Part shown: positions 47,161 to 57,879 of the stretch, piece after piece | Layout of the letters: every line of letters begins with the position of its first letter | Position numbering within the stretch: position 1 is the stretch's first letter | Assembly: GCA_025024175.1 (NCBI GenBank) | Contig: QCXZ01000138.1 | Coordinates: 51,865,092 to 51,929,091, forward strand | Direction: 5' to 3' | DNA from: Rhyzopertha dominica | Lineage: Eukaryota > Arthropoda > Insecta > Coleoptera > Bostrichidae | DNA: 64,000 bases | Translations under genes and position numbers: made by a program | Notes under the pieces: model-generated | What the model was told of the DNA's origin: nothing | The model's database searches: none | Seen by the model: only the letters and a program-made list of their open reading frames with translations

Positions 47161-47250
47161 GCGGACATCCTAAGCGGTCACCCATACAAGTACTGACCGC
47201 GCCCGGTGTTGCTTAACTACGGTGATCGGCGAAAATCGGTTTATCAACCT
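47161..47250 (-). rRNA. 5S rRNA-like partial copy (pseudogene or 5S-derived SINE head)
   Basis: On the minus strand the sequence runs GATCACCG, AGTTAAGCAACACCGGGCG, CGGTCAGTACTTGTATGGGT, GACCGCTTAGGA, which follows insect 5S rRNA from about position 35 to 100 (family: GATCACCGAAGTTAAGCA, GGGCGCGGTTAGTACTTGGA, TGGGTGACCGCTTGGGA). The internal promoter region is therefore represented, with several substitutions. The outer 5' and 3' parts of 5S are not recognisable, and no tandem 5S neighbours exist, so it is not a working rDNA copy. Confidence 0.7.
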
Positions 47251-47670
47251 AATAATTTTGCCGATGCCGTCAATATGGAATAAAGGCCTTCTATCCTCTG
47301 CTCCTGAATGAGGGCGTCTGCTGACCGCACAAAAAAATCTATCTCAAACCGAATGATGAGAATGACAGAGTAGGTAGGTACATACACTTTTTGTAAGGCA
47401 TGGTGAATAATGCACTGCTCATAAAAACAGGCGTCTTTAGGACCGCCTGTAACTGCAACTATGATGTCGACAGTAGTCGAATCAATCAGTGCTTCCTAAA
47501 AAGAAAAGCCTGTGGGCGAAAAACTTCTCGAGTTCGCCGTCCGTGGAATCCCAGCACCCTGACATAAGAGGTGGCGCTGATGGACCACCATTAATAAAAT
47601 CCAAGCTATAGATAAAAGTCGTACTTGGATACGAATTGATCCAGGTAAACAGTCCAAATCTGTTGCTCTC

Positions 47671-47990
47671 TACCACGTCTTGTGGACCGTGGTTAACCCC
47701 TATGGACACTAGGTCCGAACAAAGGGCCTCTAATTAACTGCCAATAGCCGAGCTGCCTACCACGTCTTGTGGACCGTGGTTAACGCCTATGGACACTAGG
47801 TCCGAACAAAGGGCCTCTAATTAACTGCCAATAGCCGAGCTGCCTACCACGTCTTGTGGACCGTGGTTAATAACTATGGACACTAGGTCCGAACAAAGGG
47901 CCTCTAATAACTGCCAATAGTCGAGCTGCCTTCCACGTCTTGTGGACCGTGGTTAATTAAGGACACTAATCTCCGAAAAGGGGCTGATAG
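47671..47990. repeat. 87-bp tandem repeat, about 3.6 units
   Basis: TACCACGTCTTGTGGACCGT recurs at 47671, 47758, 47845 and (as TTCCACGTC...) 47931: periods 87, 87 and 86 bp. The first three units are nearly identical; the last degrades after about 60 bp. Each unit begins with a small palindrome CCACGTCTTGTGG and includes GGACCGTGGTTAA and GGACACTAGGTCC. No coding frame. Confidence 0.92.
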
Positions 47991-48394
47991 ACCGCCAAAT
48001 AAAAATTCTCTAGCTGAACTGTGTAGAAGGAGAGCTGTGTCATGTCGACAACTGTCATCCTTTGCTAGGTTAAAGTGCTACTAGAGCTTTTAACACCTAG
48101 ATATGCTCTGCCTGGCAAACGGTCGGGTGACGGAAAACTGGGCCTTATTCCTGCATACTTTTCCTCCTAACTAGAAAAAACAAAGGATGGTAAAACGAAA
48201 ACGAAAACTTACCGCTGTGCGAACATGTGAACACCACCAAGCACAAAAAGCGAATAATAGCAGATGTGATATATTGTGCGATCTGGCCTTGCCGGTCGTG
48301 CAGTTTTTCTTTAAACTTGTGGCCACCTAGCGACAAATAGCGGTACTACTAGTGAAATAATAGTGATCTCGAGAGCGAGATGCCGTAATATAAT

Positions 48395-48719
48395 AGTTAG
48401 TTTAACAACACCTCTTGCTAACCAAGAACGATTAATTTTCAGACAGCAACTGCAGTAGCTGTATCCAAAACTCTTTTACATCAATCAACGATCCCTGCTG
48501 TATAAACGAAACAGAGCACAATTCTACCTACCACTACTACTTTTTATTATACTAGAATTTCGCGTTCGCAAATGCTTGCGCAGGTAAGTGAACTCTTGAT
48601 TATGGGTTTTCATGCTGAAATTTTTCCAAACTATTATAAATATTTTTAATCCAATTATGTGATACTTCAATAAGTTATATTTTTTTAAATATATTTCATA
48701 CAATGAAGAATCAAACTGT
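48395..48719. other. No feature recognised
   Basis: Right flank of the composite element; AT-rich. Confidence 0.35.
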
Positions 48720-49500
48720 AATGGCGTCAGTGCGTAAACAAGAGAAGTAGGTAAACAGCGCGCATGCGGGGAACGCCGACCGTAGCGCTGCGGTGGCGGG
48801 TTCGCAAAACGGTACTTACTTAAAAAACATGCCTCGTATAATGCATTATTTCAATAAATATAATTAACTAATAAGTCGTTAATTTGGTTGGGTCTAATTA
48901 TAATAACGAAACAAAACCTAAATAAAAATGTGATACGATGCACAGGCAAAATTCATTCTTATTTTAATCCGGCGTCCATCCAGATGGAATTAAAGATGTA
49001 TCAGTGCCGGGAGATTTTTCCGCACAACGCATCATTGTATCACAGCTGCCCTCGGTGGGTCATTTTCCCCCATTGGCGACCGCTTCCTGTATTAAAGAAG
49101 GCTAAGCTTCCGGCAATCCAATAATGCCGGGGGGGTCGAGGCGTCGGATAAAAAAGCGTCCGCATATTTGTTTTGATTTTTGGTCGCAGCGAGCTTTAGA
49201 GGGCCCATGATAAATTGAGACGCAGACGGATGGTTTATTGAAATGCGCATTGGCGTCCGGCACTGGGGGGAGAGGGCGAAAAGTTTTGCGGTTTATTTCC
49301 TTGAAAAACATGTCCATTCGGATTGAATTGTAAAGCAGAGGAATCACGACCGACCATCGAGAGGGGTTTTTATAATGGTCCGGACGTAAGCAGCTGAATA
49401 TTCTCCGTGCCCAAATGATTGGGAGATTCGTGATAACAAGTGCAGGAAGTTGGTGACGGACTTCTGAAGAATAAGGACGAAATTTTACGACGCCAAAGAA
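48720..49500. promoter_or_regulatory. GC/CpG-rich island, candidate regulatory DNA
   Basis: CAGCGCGCATGCGGGGAACG near 48756, GTAGCGCTGCGGTGGCGGG near 48782, then AATGCCGGGGGGGTCGAGG near 49122 and GGCACTGGGGGGAGAGGGCG near 49258. A 135-codon minus frame (49102-49509) lies here; it shows no domain and its composition follows the GC content. The middle (48810-48960) is AT-rich, so this may be two islands. Confidence 0.3.
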
Positions 49501-50285
49501 ACTGTACAAACAAAATTATGTGCTCCGAAATTTCTGTTGGCTACTGGAGTAAAATTTATTGAGAAAAGTTGGACACCATTAATTTAAAAATATGGTATAG
49601 AACTACAGATCGTCTTAAGAGGTAATTAGTCCAAATTTGTAAAGTCAGTTTACTATATAGAACTTCTGTTGCTAAACAGTCTATATTTCACTAAACAAAA
49701 AATGAGCTTCAATTCTACTTGTTACTGGAAAGCTTTGCATTCAATTGTCAAGGTTCTATGACCACGTAAAAATTGTAGCTTCACGATGGAACGTTTTCAT
49801 ATTGATATGTCAAAACACAACAACTACACGCTATATTATTTTTTCAATAACAGGCTTTACTTTGCGTTAAAATAGAAAATAATTTCTTAGGAGAAGCTAG
49901 AAGACAAGAGACTTTCTTTTCGATAGAATATTTTGACAAAAACGAATTTCTCACAAATGTACATTCCATTTCAAACTTGGCATTTAAAATCCTAAAAAAG
50001 ACCCACAAATACTTCCTGTTATAATATAATCAAAAAGAGCTAGAATACGATATAAAAAAAAACAAAACAGTTACAGCAAAAAGCGAACCAAAGGTGGAAA
50101 AGGGCATAGAAATAGTACAAGTAAAAAAAACACTTTTCTTACACGTGAAACACAGTAATTTTAAAAATAAATTGTTTTTCCTGTTCTCAAAGTAATGTGT
50201 CAAGTGTGTGTAGACTTGTCGACATAGAAACAAAACTTCACAATAGTGAATAAATAGTTTGTGATAAAGCTTTCCTACAAACTGC
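49501..50285. other. AT-rich stretch with nothing recognised
   Basis: No supported feature. The 118-codon minus frame at 50030-50386 is hydrophobic but overlaps the plus-strand relic that follows and is probably chance. Confidence 0.35.
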
Positions 50286-50288
50286 ACA

Positions 50289-50745
50289 ATGAATCGATCA
50301 AGTGAAATTAAAGACGAAATTTTGGAATTTGTATCAGAAGCAGAGTGAAGTTTGCTACCTACAAAGTCTAAACCAGAGTACGACAAAGTTTACCAACAGA
50401 TTTGTCTCTGGAGAAATGAAAAAATGTGCAAGGAGCAAACGAAAGCATTCTAATTGCGTATTTTTGTGAAAAGGTTGTTTTCATTTATGAAATTTATTAC
50501 AAGAATTAATTTTAAATATTCTTACTGGTGCAAACTCTTAATGCTTCAACACTTCTGGTCTGTATATTCAATGCTACGAAGCACTAGACAGTAAAGGAAA
50601 ACGTGGACATTCTGCTTATAAAAAATTGTTGGCATATTTTTAAATATCAAAATGACGGGTATGTCGCAAAAAAAGTCAAAAGTGTTATCAATGGATAATG
50701 TGAAGAATTTCATTAATAATGCTCCTGATAACAACTTTGAGTGAA
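50289..50745 (+). pseudogene. Tyrosine-recombinase-like (Crypton-type) N-terminal relic
   Basis: From the ATG at 50289, with stops and shifts, the strand reads SSEIKDEILEFVSEAE, LLPTKSKPEYDKVYQQICLW, ANESILIAYFCEK, FWSVYSMLRST, VKENVDILL, KKSKVLSMDNVKNFINNAPD (to about 50739). The order LLP.KS...Y...Y..F..W, then ENV.LAYF, L.S.YSMLK.T, then KKSK..T...V..FL..APD is that of the N-terminal part of arthropod Crypton-type tyrosine recombinases. The catalytic C-terminal domain (R...H-R-Y) is not visible downstream. At least four breaks. Confidence 0.5.
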
Positions 50746-51469
50746 GGAATGAACCCCAATTTATCAGTATCTGAGAAACTTTGCACATCTAGTATAGTGT
50801 TTAATAACTTAAGCAATTGTACAGTTACCATTCATCCTAATAACTGAATGAAAGAAAGTGTTGCTAATAAGAAAAATCCCACTTTTCTTAACTATTTAGT
50901 GTTGAACAATATTGTCCATTTCTATCAAATAAAAAGAAAAAATGAAATTTATATTACGAAGTATAGGGTTGCGGTTTCGCCATTACCGTAGTACTTTTTT
51001 GTTGTAAGTTCCGCTGTACCATCCCCATTTTTACAAAGCATTCCTTTTTTGATATAGCGGTTGTTACAAAAGTCTGAATGATGTTCCAGGTTATAGATCA
51101 CCTGTCTCTTATTCTTTCTGTCACCTGTTCTATCTCTATCTCTCTTTATTGTTGATAGTAACTTATCGTTTAGATTTGGTGCGCAATATGCAGACCTGAC
51201 CTGACCTGACCTGACCAGAAATGATCAGACTTCACCCAGACAGACTGGCAGTGTCCCCAAGAAATAAGTAAAGCACTTGTCATTATTTTTCAATTTCGGA
51301 CATCTCCTCCAGTATTAAATCGAATTTTTCATCATCCTTTTCTCACAATTTCACTTTTGGAGGCCAGGCAGCTTTTCTATAAATCACCATCGCAACCAAA
51401 TTAAGCCCTGTTTACTGGAAAATGTCCAGACCAGCTATGATACGAGTAGATAAATAAATCTTTATTTTT
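50746..51469. other. No gene; (TGACC)n microsatellite at 51194-51216
   Basis: A short run of CCTGA repeats, about 4.5 copies. The rest is AT-rich without a feature. Confidence 0.6.
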
Positions 51470-51960
51470 TTGAGCTGCAGAAACGAAATCCTCCGCTTCT
51501 CCCCACTGCCCCCAAGGTATATCAGTTCCGTCTACGTGTCGACGAATGCCCTCGCCGATTTTACCACCCCCATGTAAACACGGCTCGTATATATACAGAG
51601 CAGGAGAGTGTTTGCCGTGAACGGTCTGGTCCCGATGACAAATTGCGAGTCAAGGTGGCCGGGGTGATAAACGGTCGGCCGTTTAGCACCGGCCAGTGGG
51701 CAGCTAATGATGCCCCTGTCCGCCCCTTAATGCCCTTATTGCGCCTTTGATCTAGTGCCGACACCTACTGACACTTGACGATGTCTAAGCAAAACCCCCC
51801 GGCGAGTCTACGCCCGCAGGATTAGAATTGATCACGTCCGGCATTGTTTATTACGTGCCCGCTTCGATTGCCGTCGAAATACGGAGGACACGGTGGCCGG
51901 TTTGATTAGATTTGCGTACGGTGTTTGATGGGGATGCCTTCGGCCTTATGGTGGAGGACG
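51470..51960. promoter_or_regulatory. GC/CpG-rich island, candidate regulatory DNA
   Basis: GGTCGGCCGTTTAGCACCGG near 51674, CCCCCCGGCGAGTCTACGCC near 51796, CACGGTGGCCGGTTTGATTA near 51888. The 67-codon minus frame at 51561-51764 has no domain. Confidence 0.3.
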
Positions 51961-52135
51961 GGGGTCTTGTTGGAGCTTTGCTTTGAAATCGAGCCTATTA
52001 GTACTAAAAAAGTTCTTGCTGACCAACCATTGGCATAAAGTTCCATTTTGCTTTATTACTTTAGCAACTGCAACTGCCAAAGGATCTAGTAAAAACTTCA
52101 AATAGCTAAAGGTAACATGTACGAATAACATCAGC

Positions 52136-52930
52136 TAAAACCGTTAAAGCTGTTCAGAATTTCAGTTCAGCCCTTGAGTGGCCGAAAAACTTCTTTCGTC
52201 TTTTCGTCCCTTCTCGGAGATTTATGAGAATCCCTCTATTGCCTCAGTAAACTTCCACATGTCTCAAGAAGACAATCTTTTTGGAGACGCTTCAAAAGAT
52301 AATTCCTTAGACCAACCAGAGGACTCAGACCATGTAAAACTATTAGGTTGTGAGCAACCAGCATAAGGCCATCAGCACGTCATTTAAACCCGGAATTAGA
52401 AATATCTCCTCATGACTTAGGCATTAGACAGCTAAACAAATTCATTAATGCTTCCTATTTTAAATTGGATAATTATAAAAACTGTTATAGATTTACTTAA
52501 TGAAGATGATTTTATCGCAACTATAGACTTCAGGATGCTTATTACTGGTACCTACATGTAAAAACATTGTTGTAAATGAGGTTGTTTATCATCTTAATTC
52601 TTTGCCTACGGATTTATCATCCCCGATGTATGTGTTTACCAAGCTTTTAGGAAAAAAGCACCCTATGTTTAATATAATAGTAATACATATCCCATAGGAC
52701 AAAAAAATGCTTTATTTTTGTTGTTATTTACTTCTTAAATAAATTCATAGAAAAGAATCGATCCAAAACTGGACAATTATTTAGAATTATACCAGTATAT
52801 CTGGCAGTATAGTACGATTGGCTACATGCTAAGCGACTATAGGGATGAAAAATTTTTAACCTTTAAATAATTCAATGGATTGCAGTTTCAAACTATATAC
52901 GTAATGAATAAGAGAACTAAGTGTGATACG
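52136..52930 (+). pseudogene. DIRS-like retrotransposon relic (RT region)
   Basis: Across shifted frames: LNPELEISPHDLGIRQLNKF, INASYFKLDNYKNC (52388-52480), then DDFIATIDFR / RLQDAYY (52508-52545), then KNIVVNEVVYHLNSLPTDLS and SPMYVFTKLLG (52562-52652). FKLE.Y, DF.ATID..DAYY and LP.GL..SP.VFTKL are the RT blocks of DIRS-type elements. Later, GYMLSDYRDEKFLTFK (about 52823-52870) may be the region GWLYTK..EREKF..L. The catalytic YLDD block is not visible. The 62-codon frame at 52178-52366 may be the region before the RT. Heavily broken. Confidence 0.5.
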
Positions 52931-54536
52931 GAGACTATAAGAGGCTACAAGACCAACGTACTGAAGTACTCAAAAAAAATTTTCTGCAGACCTGGAACAT
53001 CTCTCAAACACTTACAATGTGGTGGCCTTGTGTTCAAAGACCAAAGAGGAAAAACAACTCGCCCAATAATATATTCGAAAATGTAAAAAATGCTGTAAGA
53101 AATCATACTTTGAAATCCCTGTGGCAGTCACATTACAGTTGCGAGCGTATCTCTAAAAAAATATCTTGGAAATAATGTAAATTTGTCTCAAATTTCTCTT
53201 TAATACCGAATTTAATGATTTTACTGAAGAGGTCACACCAACTTAGAAGTAGACAGCGATCACTCCTTAATCGAGAGAGAAAAAAAATTGTTGCAATTTC
53301 AAGGTTCAAATTTGCTAGCAAGCTGAAATTGAAATTTTAAGTTCCTTTTTGAAGGCCTTAGTACTCCATATGTGGCGAAAAAAAAAGATCGCTAAGGGAA
53401 ATGACTTTATCTCCAAAGTTGCTCATCTTCAGATTAGGGCAACCCATCCCGGAAGACCTTTATACAAGGTCTACTTTGACGATGACTTTGAAGAAGTAGG
53501 CAAGCAGATAGTTTTACAGAAGGTGGTTGGAGATGGTCAAAAACCAGTTTCAATATTCTAGCATCTTCAAAACCTTCTTGCCTGGGTTCCGAAAACGTTC
53601 CATCATTTTTACAATACCCTAATCCATCAAAACAGAGTGCAGGATGTATATGAATAACGTTAGTTTGAAATATCGACTAATATTGTTTGAAGACGGAGTT
53701 TTTTTAATTCTTAAAAACTAATACTAGTCACAAAACAGTGAAAAGGTTTCAAGTAAACTTGAATTTATAAACATTCTCATAAGTAAATTTTAAAATTAAA
53801 GTGCATAGTATGACAATACATTTGACGTCTAAGGTACAGATATATGCATAACCCATAGTAAAAAAAATTGAAAAAAATTTTGGCATTCTCATTTCAACTC
53901 TCAGATATCTTAGTCTATTTATCAGCTATTACGGGTTTGAATTTCTTGAGTAGTATGTCTAGTTAAAGTTAAAGATTTAGTTCTTTCTATTATATTGCCA
54001 CTTTAGTAAGGTTCAGTTCTAAATCAAGGACACAGTTTAATGTTTACACTCACAGAACTTCTTTGTTGTCACTTAGAGCAACTATACACTTACATAGCCG
54101 AAGCAAACCCAATAAGGCCGTGGAACTCACCTGCAACAAAAAAGAAACGTTGGCATTAACAGAGGGCGATTCCAGAAGGGCACAATGTCACATGAAATGT
54201 GGTAACATCTACAGAATTCCGCTCGATTACTCAACAATTCCACAATCTTACAAACAACGCAACTATTCAGGACAAGAATTTTAACAGTTGGATGGCCGTG
54301 TATTAACGCAAGACATTCCGGGAACATCAGCCGCACAATAGATTCAAATGGACTTACATCTCGATGAGAAATGACCGCGCTGGATGCACCAAGACTACGT
54401 CGGGAATATGGGAAGATTGAAAGCACCAATTCTACTATTGCAGTTGCAGTATATTCGAAATCGCATTGATTGCAAGTTGCTTGGCGGGTCCTAAATATTG
54501 AGATGTTCATAAAGCCGCCGCAAAAACGCGAATATA
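52931..54536. other. 1.6-kb stretch with short unassigned frames
   Basis: Frames at 52880-53086 (68 codons; KIFCRPGTSLKHLQCGGLVF, with two Cys) and 53349-53561 (70 codons; HPGRPLYKVYFDDDFEEVGK) lie in the same direction and could be parts of one broken element, but I do not recognise either. The 144-codon minus frame 54127-54561 ends inside the transposon that follows and has no domain. Confidence 0.3.
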
Positions 54537-56769
54537 CAGGGTGATTTTTTGAAAACTTCACACCTTAAATAACTTTAAATAGAGGAAAAATTTAAAATTT
54601 TGCAAAAACAGGTAAACTTTTGTTTGCAGGGGGACAACTTTTGAGATAAGTTTTTAATGGATAGCGCTTACCCTCTTAGCGGGGTAGATAACCCTTCAAA
54701 AATTTTAAATGAAACTACCCATCTTAGGATACATCATTTAAAAGCTTATTACACAAGGAGTCTTGCCATGTAATTAGTTTTACTATTTTTTACCCATTGA
54801 CGGGGTAGTGGGTCAAAAAGTGCATTGTAGCAAGTGGCTTATAAAATGGAATATTTTGGACTTTTTTTAACAAAATTTATTGTCTTGCAGTTACAATAAA
54901 AATTGTCCTTACTTAAGCCTAAAAAAAACTTGTTAAAAAATAATTGTTACACCTAAGCAAAATGCCAAAAATACTTAAAATTTTCTTTCGACATTACTTG
55001 ATATTGCAACTCGACAGTTCATACTGAATTGGCTAAATAATTATCTACTTTGCGTTTCCAATTTTTTGTTTCAACTTTTTGGCTACTTCTTTGGCGCGAC
55101 CATCTTTTTGTTCACATTCCTTTTTATAAATCGCGTGAAATTTTAAAGTGAGAGTCCAAGTGATAATGGTTTATTCACCGGCCGAAAGGGTAGAAATAAT
55201 TTTTATTTACGGTGCTGAGCATAGCTGTGCTCGTGCGTCAGCAAGGGTGTTTAACGAACGGCACCCCGATAAAAATGTTGACGCTAGGTACATTCTCGAT
55301 CTCGTGCAGAAATTTCAAGACACTGGATCTGTAGTAAACAAAAAAAGGGCAGGGAATAGAGTCGTTGATGAAATGGCCCAACTTGAAGTACTTGCTCATT
55401 TTGCAATGGATCCAACTGGCTCTTTGCGTAACATTTCTACAGCCACTGGACTTTCTTATTTATCTGTAAGGAAAGTTACAAAACTGCACAAATTCCATCC
55501 CTATAAGATGAAAACTCTCCAGGAACTCGGCGAAGATGACTTCGATAGAAGACTGCAATTTTGCGAAATTATGACAGAAAAGATTATAGTAAATCCAAAT
55601 CTAATAAAAAATATCTGCTTCATTTTTTTTGAACGGCTCTGTAAATAAACATAACGTCAAGTACTGGAGTGACGAAAATCCTTATATTTTTCGAGAAGGT
55701 CATACACAAGTTCCTCAGAAGCTGAACGTCTGGGCTGGAATACTTGGCAACGCAATTGTAGGTCCAATTTTCATTGATGGGACGCTAAATGGGGGAATGT
55801 ATTTAGAATTACTTGATAACGTTATTGATCCTTTAATCACAGAGCAATTAGAAAACCAACGTGACCCTGAAGGAAATCCAATGTTGGATGAATAGGAATT
55901 GTTTTACCAACATGATGGAGCCCCACCGCATTATGCCATTAATGTGCGAAATTGGTTAAATCATAGATTTCCTCTTCACTGGATTGGTAGGCGTGGAACA
56001 ATTGAATGGCCGCCACGATCATCCGATTTGACTGCTTTAGATTTCTTATATGGGGTCATTTAAAATCTAAAAACGAGTGCAGGAGGATTCCACCTGAAAC
56101 TTTCCGAAAAGTGCAGCAGGAGTTCGAGAACCGTCCGTATTATGGTATGGAAAGAGTTGGTGCACATTTTGAGAATCTATTGTAAGGTTTGAATTTCTAT
56201 GGTTTTGTTCACACTGTTTTTGGAGTTACAAATAAATAATTTTTCTTTTTCGTGGACATGGACTTTCTAAAAAATTACATGATAAATACTTTAATGTTAA
56301 TAATAATGTTAAAAGAAAATTTTCAGTATTCTGGGAGTTTTTTTTAAGTGTCATATTTTTTACAAGTTGTTTGTTTAAATTTTGGGTTCTCGTAAGGACA
56401 AATTTTATTTCCGCTCTAAAATAAAATACATTTTGTTGAAAAGAGTCCAAAATATTCAATTTAATAAGCAACCTGTTTCGTAGGCACTATTAGTCTATTA
56501 CCCCGTCAATAAGTTAAACGTGGTAAAACTAATTACATGGCCAGACTTTTTGTGAAATAAGCTTTCAAATGATGTATCACAAGATGGATAGTTCCATTTA
56601 AAATTTTTAAAGGGGTGTCTACCCTGTTCAGAGAGTAAGCGCTATCCATTAAAAACTTATCTCAAAAGTTGTCCCCCTGCAAACAAAAGTTTACCTGTTT
56701 TTGCAAATTTTTAAATTTTTGCTATATTTAAAGTTATTTAAGGTGTGAAGTTTTCAAAAAATCACCCTG
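54537..56769 (+). mobile_element. Mariner-like transposon, end to end, with about 290-bp inverted repeats
   Basis: Left end CAGGGTGATTTTTTGAAAAC at 54537 and its exact complement at 56750-56769, both abutting TATA, consistent with insertion at a TA site. The inverted repeats extend to about 54825 and from about 56481, some 290 bp each, with about 88% identity by eye; the outer 45 bp are perfect. Inside lies one transposase pseudogene on the plus strand (55166-56185). Total about 2.23 kb. The near-identity of the ends suggests this is the youngest element in the window, but the two arms have already diverged at many positions. Confidence 0.92.
55166..56185 (+). pseudogene. Mariner-like transposase, broken; first catalytic Asp region deleted
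   Basis: Start chosen at the ATG at 55166 (MVYSPAERVEII), since the in-frame GTG upstream lacks support. N-terminal HTH: SARVFNERHPDKNVDAR and FQDTGSVVNKKRAGN; second HTH: LRNISTATGLSYLSVRKV; then LQELGEDDFDRRLQFCEIM. At about 55620 the frame shifts: NICF runs directly into FLNGSVNKHNVKYWSDENPY, so the block carrying the first catalytic Asp (SDEA.F in the 60-kb copy) has been lost with about 15-17 bases. Then VWAGILGNAIVGPIFIDGTL, an in-frame stop at 55893-55895, FYQHDGAPPHYA with the second Asp, PPRSSDLTALDF with the third, a further one-base shift near 56050, and HFENLL plus stop at 56185. Cannot encode active transposase. Confidence 0.92.
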
Positions 56770-57173
56770 TATAGGCAAAAATAACAAAATAGCAACTCCT
56801 TTAATAATCACAAGCTAACTTTTAGAAAGACCTCAAACATATCAAGAATGTTGCAGTTCATAATGGGTAGTCTACTAAAACAGTAGAAAATTTACTTAGA
56901 AAAATACAGTACAAACATTTATGTAGATGCAACCACTTCCACAGTTCGTTTACTAAGGAATTACTTTGAAAAAATGCCCATGGTTGAATTTTGTTTCTTT
57001 ACGTGCTGATGCCGATGACGCATTAACAATTGGTGGACAAATACAGTTGAAAAAAAAATTGATTTTGATTTGTTGCTACCTGAAGATACCCATTTGAATA
57101 ATTTTTAGTATTACTTTCAAAATTTCTTCAACAAAAGCACCATGAAGTTGATACAAACTTTGAAACCACATAT
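56770..57173. other. Unassigned lead-in to the 57.2-kb frame
   Basis: Fragments such as LLPEDTHLNNF and KHHEVDTNFETTYVEF (57135-57182) join the following frame in a shifted reading frame and may be its upstream part. Confidence 0.3.
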
Positions 57174-57521
57174 GTGGAATTTGTTCAAGAAGTAAGCCGC
57201 GAAACCAAACAATCGGTGAGGAAATTAGTTGTGTACTGCAAAAATGTGGAAGATTTTTTACTGAATGTACGACAGAAAAGAGAATGTCCTAATGGTTTTA
57301 TTATCAAAATTGGAATAGGTGGACGTGGGGGATTTTTAAAAATATGCGTGAATATTGAAGACCAAGGCCATGAAAATGTTTGTCCAGGAACAAAGGCAAG
57401 GACTCATAAGGAAACATTGAAAGACTCAGGAGTGAAACAGTTATTTTTGCTAGCGATAGTTCAAGACGTTCAAGAAAATTATATTAACGTAGAAGAACTT
57501 GTGGAACATGTCAAAACTTAA
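57174..57521 (+). pseudogene. Fragment of an uncharacterised, element-associated protein family
   Basis: The 115-codon frame reads VRKLVVYCKNVEDFLLNVRQ (residues 15-34), NGFIIKIGIGGRGGFLKICV (41-60), then SGVKQLFLLAIVQDVQENYI (85-104). The combination 'K.GIDGGGGFLK..L.I' followed by 'DSSVK.LF..AIVP.VQENY.N' is one I associate with a repetitive, uncharacterised family seen in insects and cnidarians. I cannot name its function. The family is usually much longer, and in-frame continuation stops at 57521 (VDKLPKNYIAS appears one frame over). The start is not an authentic ATG context. Best read as a relic. Confidence 0.45.
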
Positions 57522-57879
57522 CGAGGTTGATAAATTGCCAAAGAATTACATCGCATCCTAAAACTTTTTCGTTTAAAAACGCACTATCGATTGCAGAAAT
57601 AAATATCTTCATCTTTATATTTAAAAGGTCTTGTCCGAACATAATTCAAGCAGAAATCAAGACAGCATTTCAACTGAATTTTTGTATCAGTTGGCAAATT
57701 CGCAAATTACTATATTATTCCTTTCCTCAGTCACTCCTTCCTCATGTTACCAAAGTTAGAACTTTCCTATATACCAAAGATTGTGCAATATTGTCGTTTA
57801 CAGCTAACCGAATAAAGTTCGCTATTATAATAAAGGCAGCTTTATTACGTCGTCACAATTATTACCTACAGACATCGCG
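57522..57879. other. No feature recognised
   Basis: A 143-codon plus frame spans 57527-57958 without an authentic start or domain; its last part lies in the island that follows. Confidence 0.3.

Larger units (their letters stand above)
44121..48394. mobile_element. Inverted-repeat-bounded composite element without a transposase
   Basis: The 49 bp at 44121-44169 (ATTATATTACGGCATCTCGC, TCTCGAGATCACTATT...) are the exact reverse complement of 48346-48394. The right repeat extends inward to about 48213 and matches the centre of the left palindrome, so the ends are modular. Between them are about 4 kb without any transposase, RT or other recognised domain; the longest frames (89 codons at 45070-45339, 77 at 45453-45686 minus) have no motif. 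The interior holds a 5S-rRNA-like piece (47161-47250) and an 87-bp tandem repeat (47671-47990). No clear target duplication. Long modular ends recall foldback-type elements; that family link is inference. Confidence 0.6.

Noticed and set aside
43805..48394. Polinton/Maverick element because of long inverted repeats
   Set aside because: No polymerase, integrase, ATPase or capsid-like frame in the interior, and the length is far below the usual 15-20 kb.
49102..49509. 135-codon minus frame as a gene
   Set aside because: Stop-poor because of GC content; no domain, no conserved neighbours. Could be revisited with RNA-seq.
54127..54561. 144-codon minus frame
   Set aside because: Starts inside the inverted repeat of the 54.5-kb transposon and has no recognisable domain.
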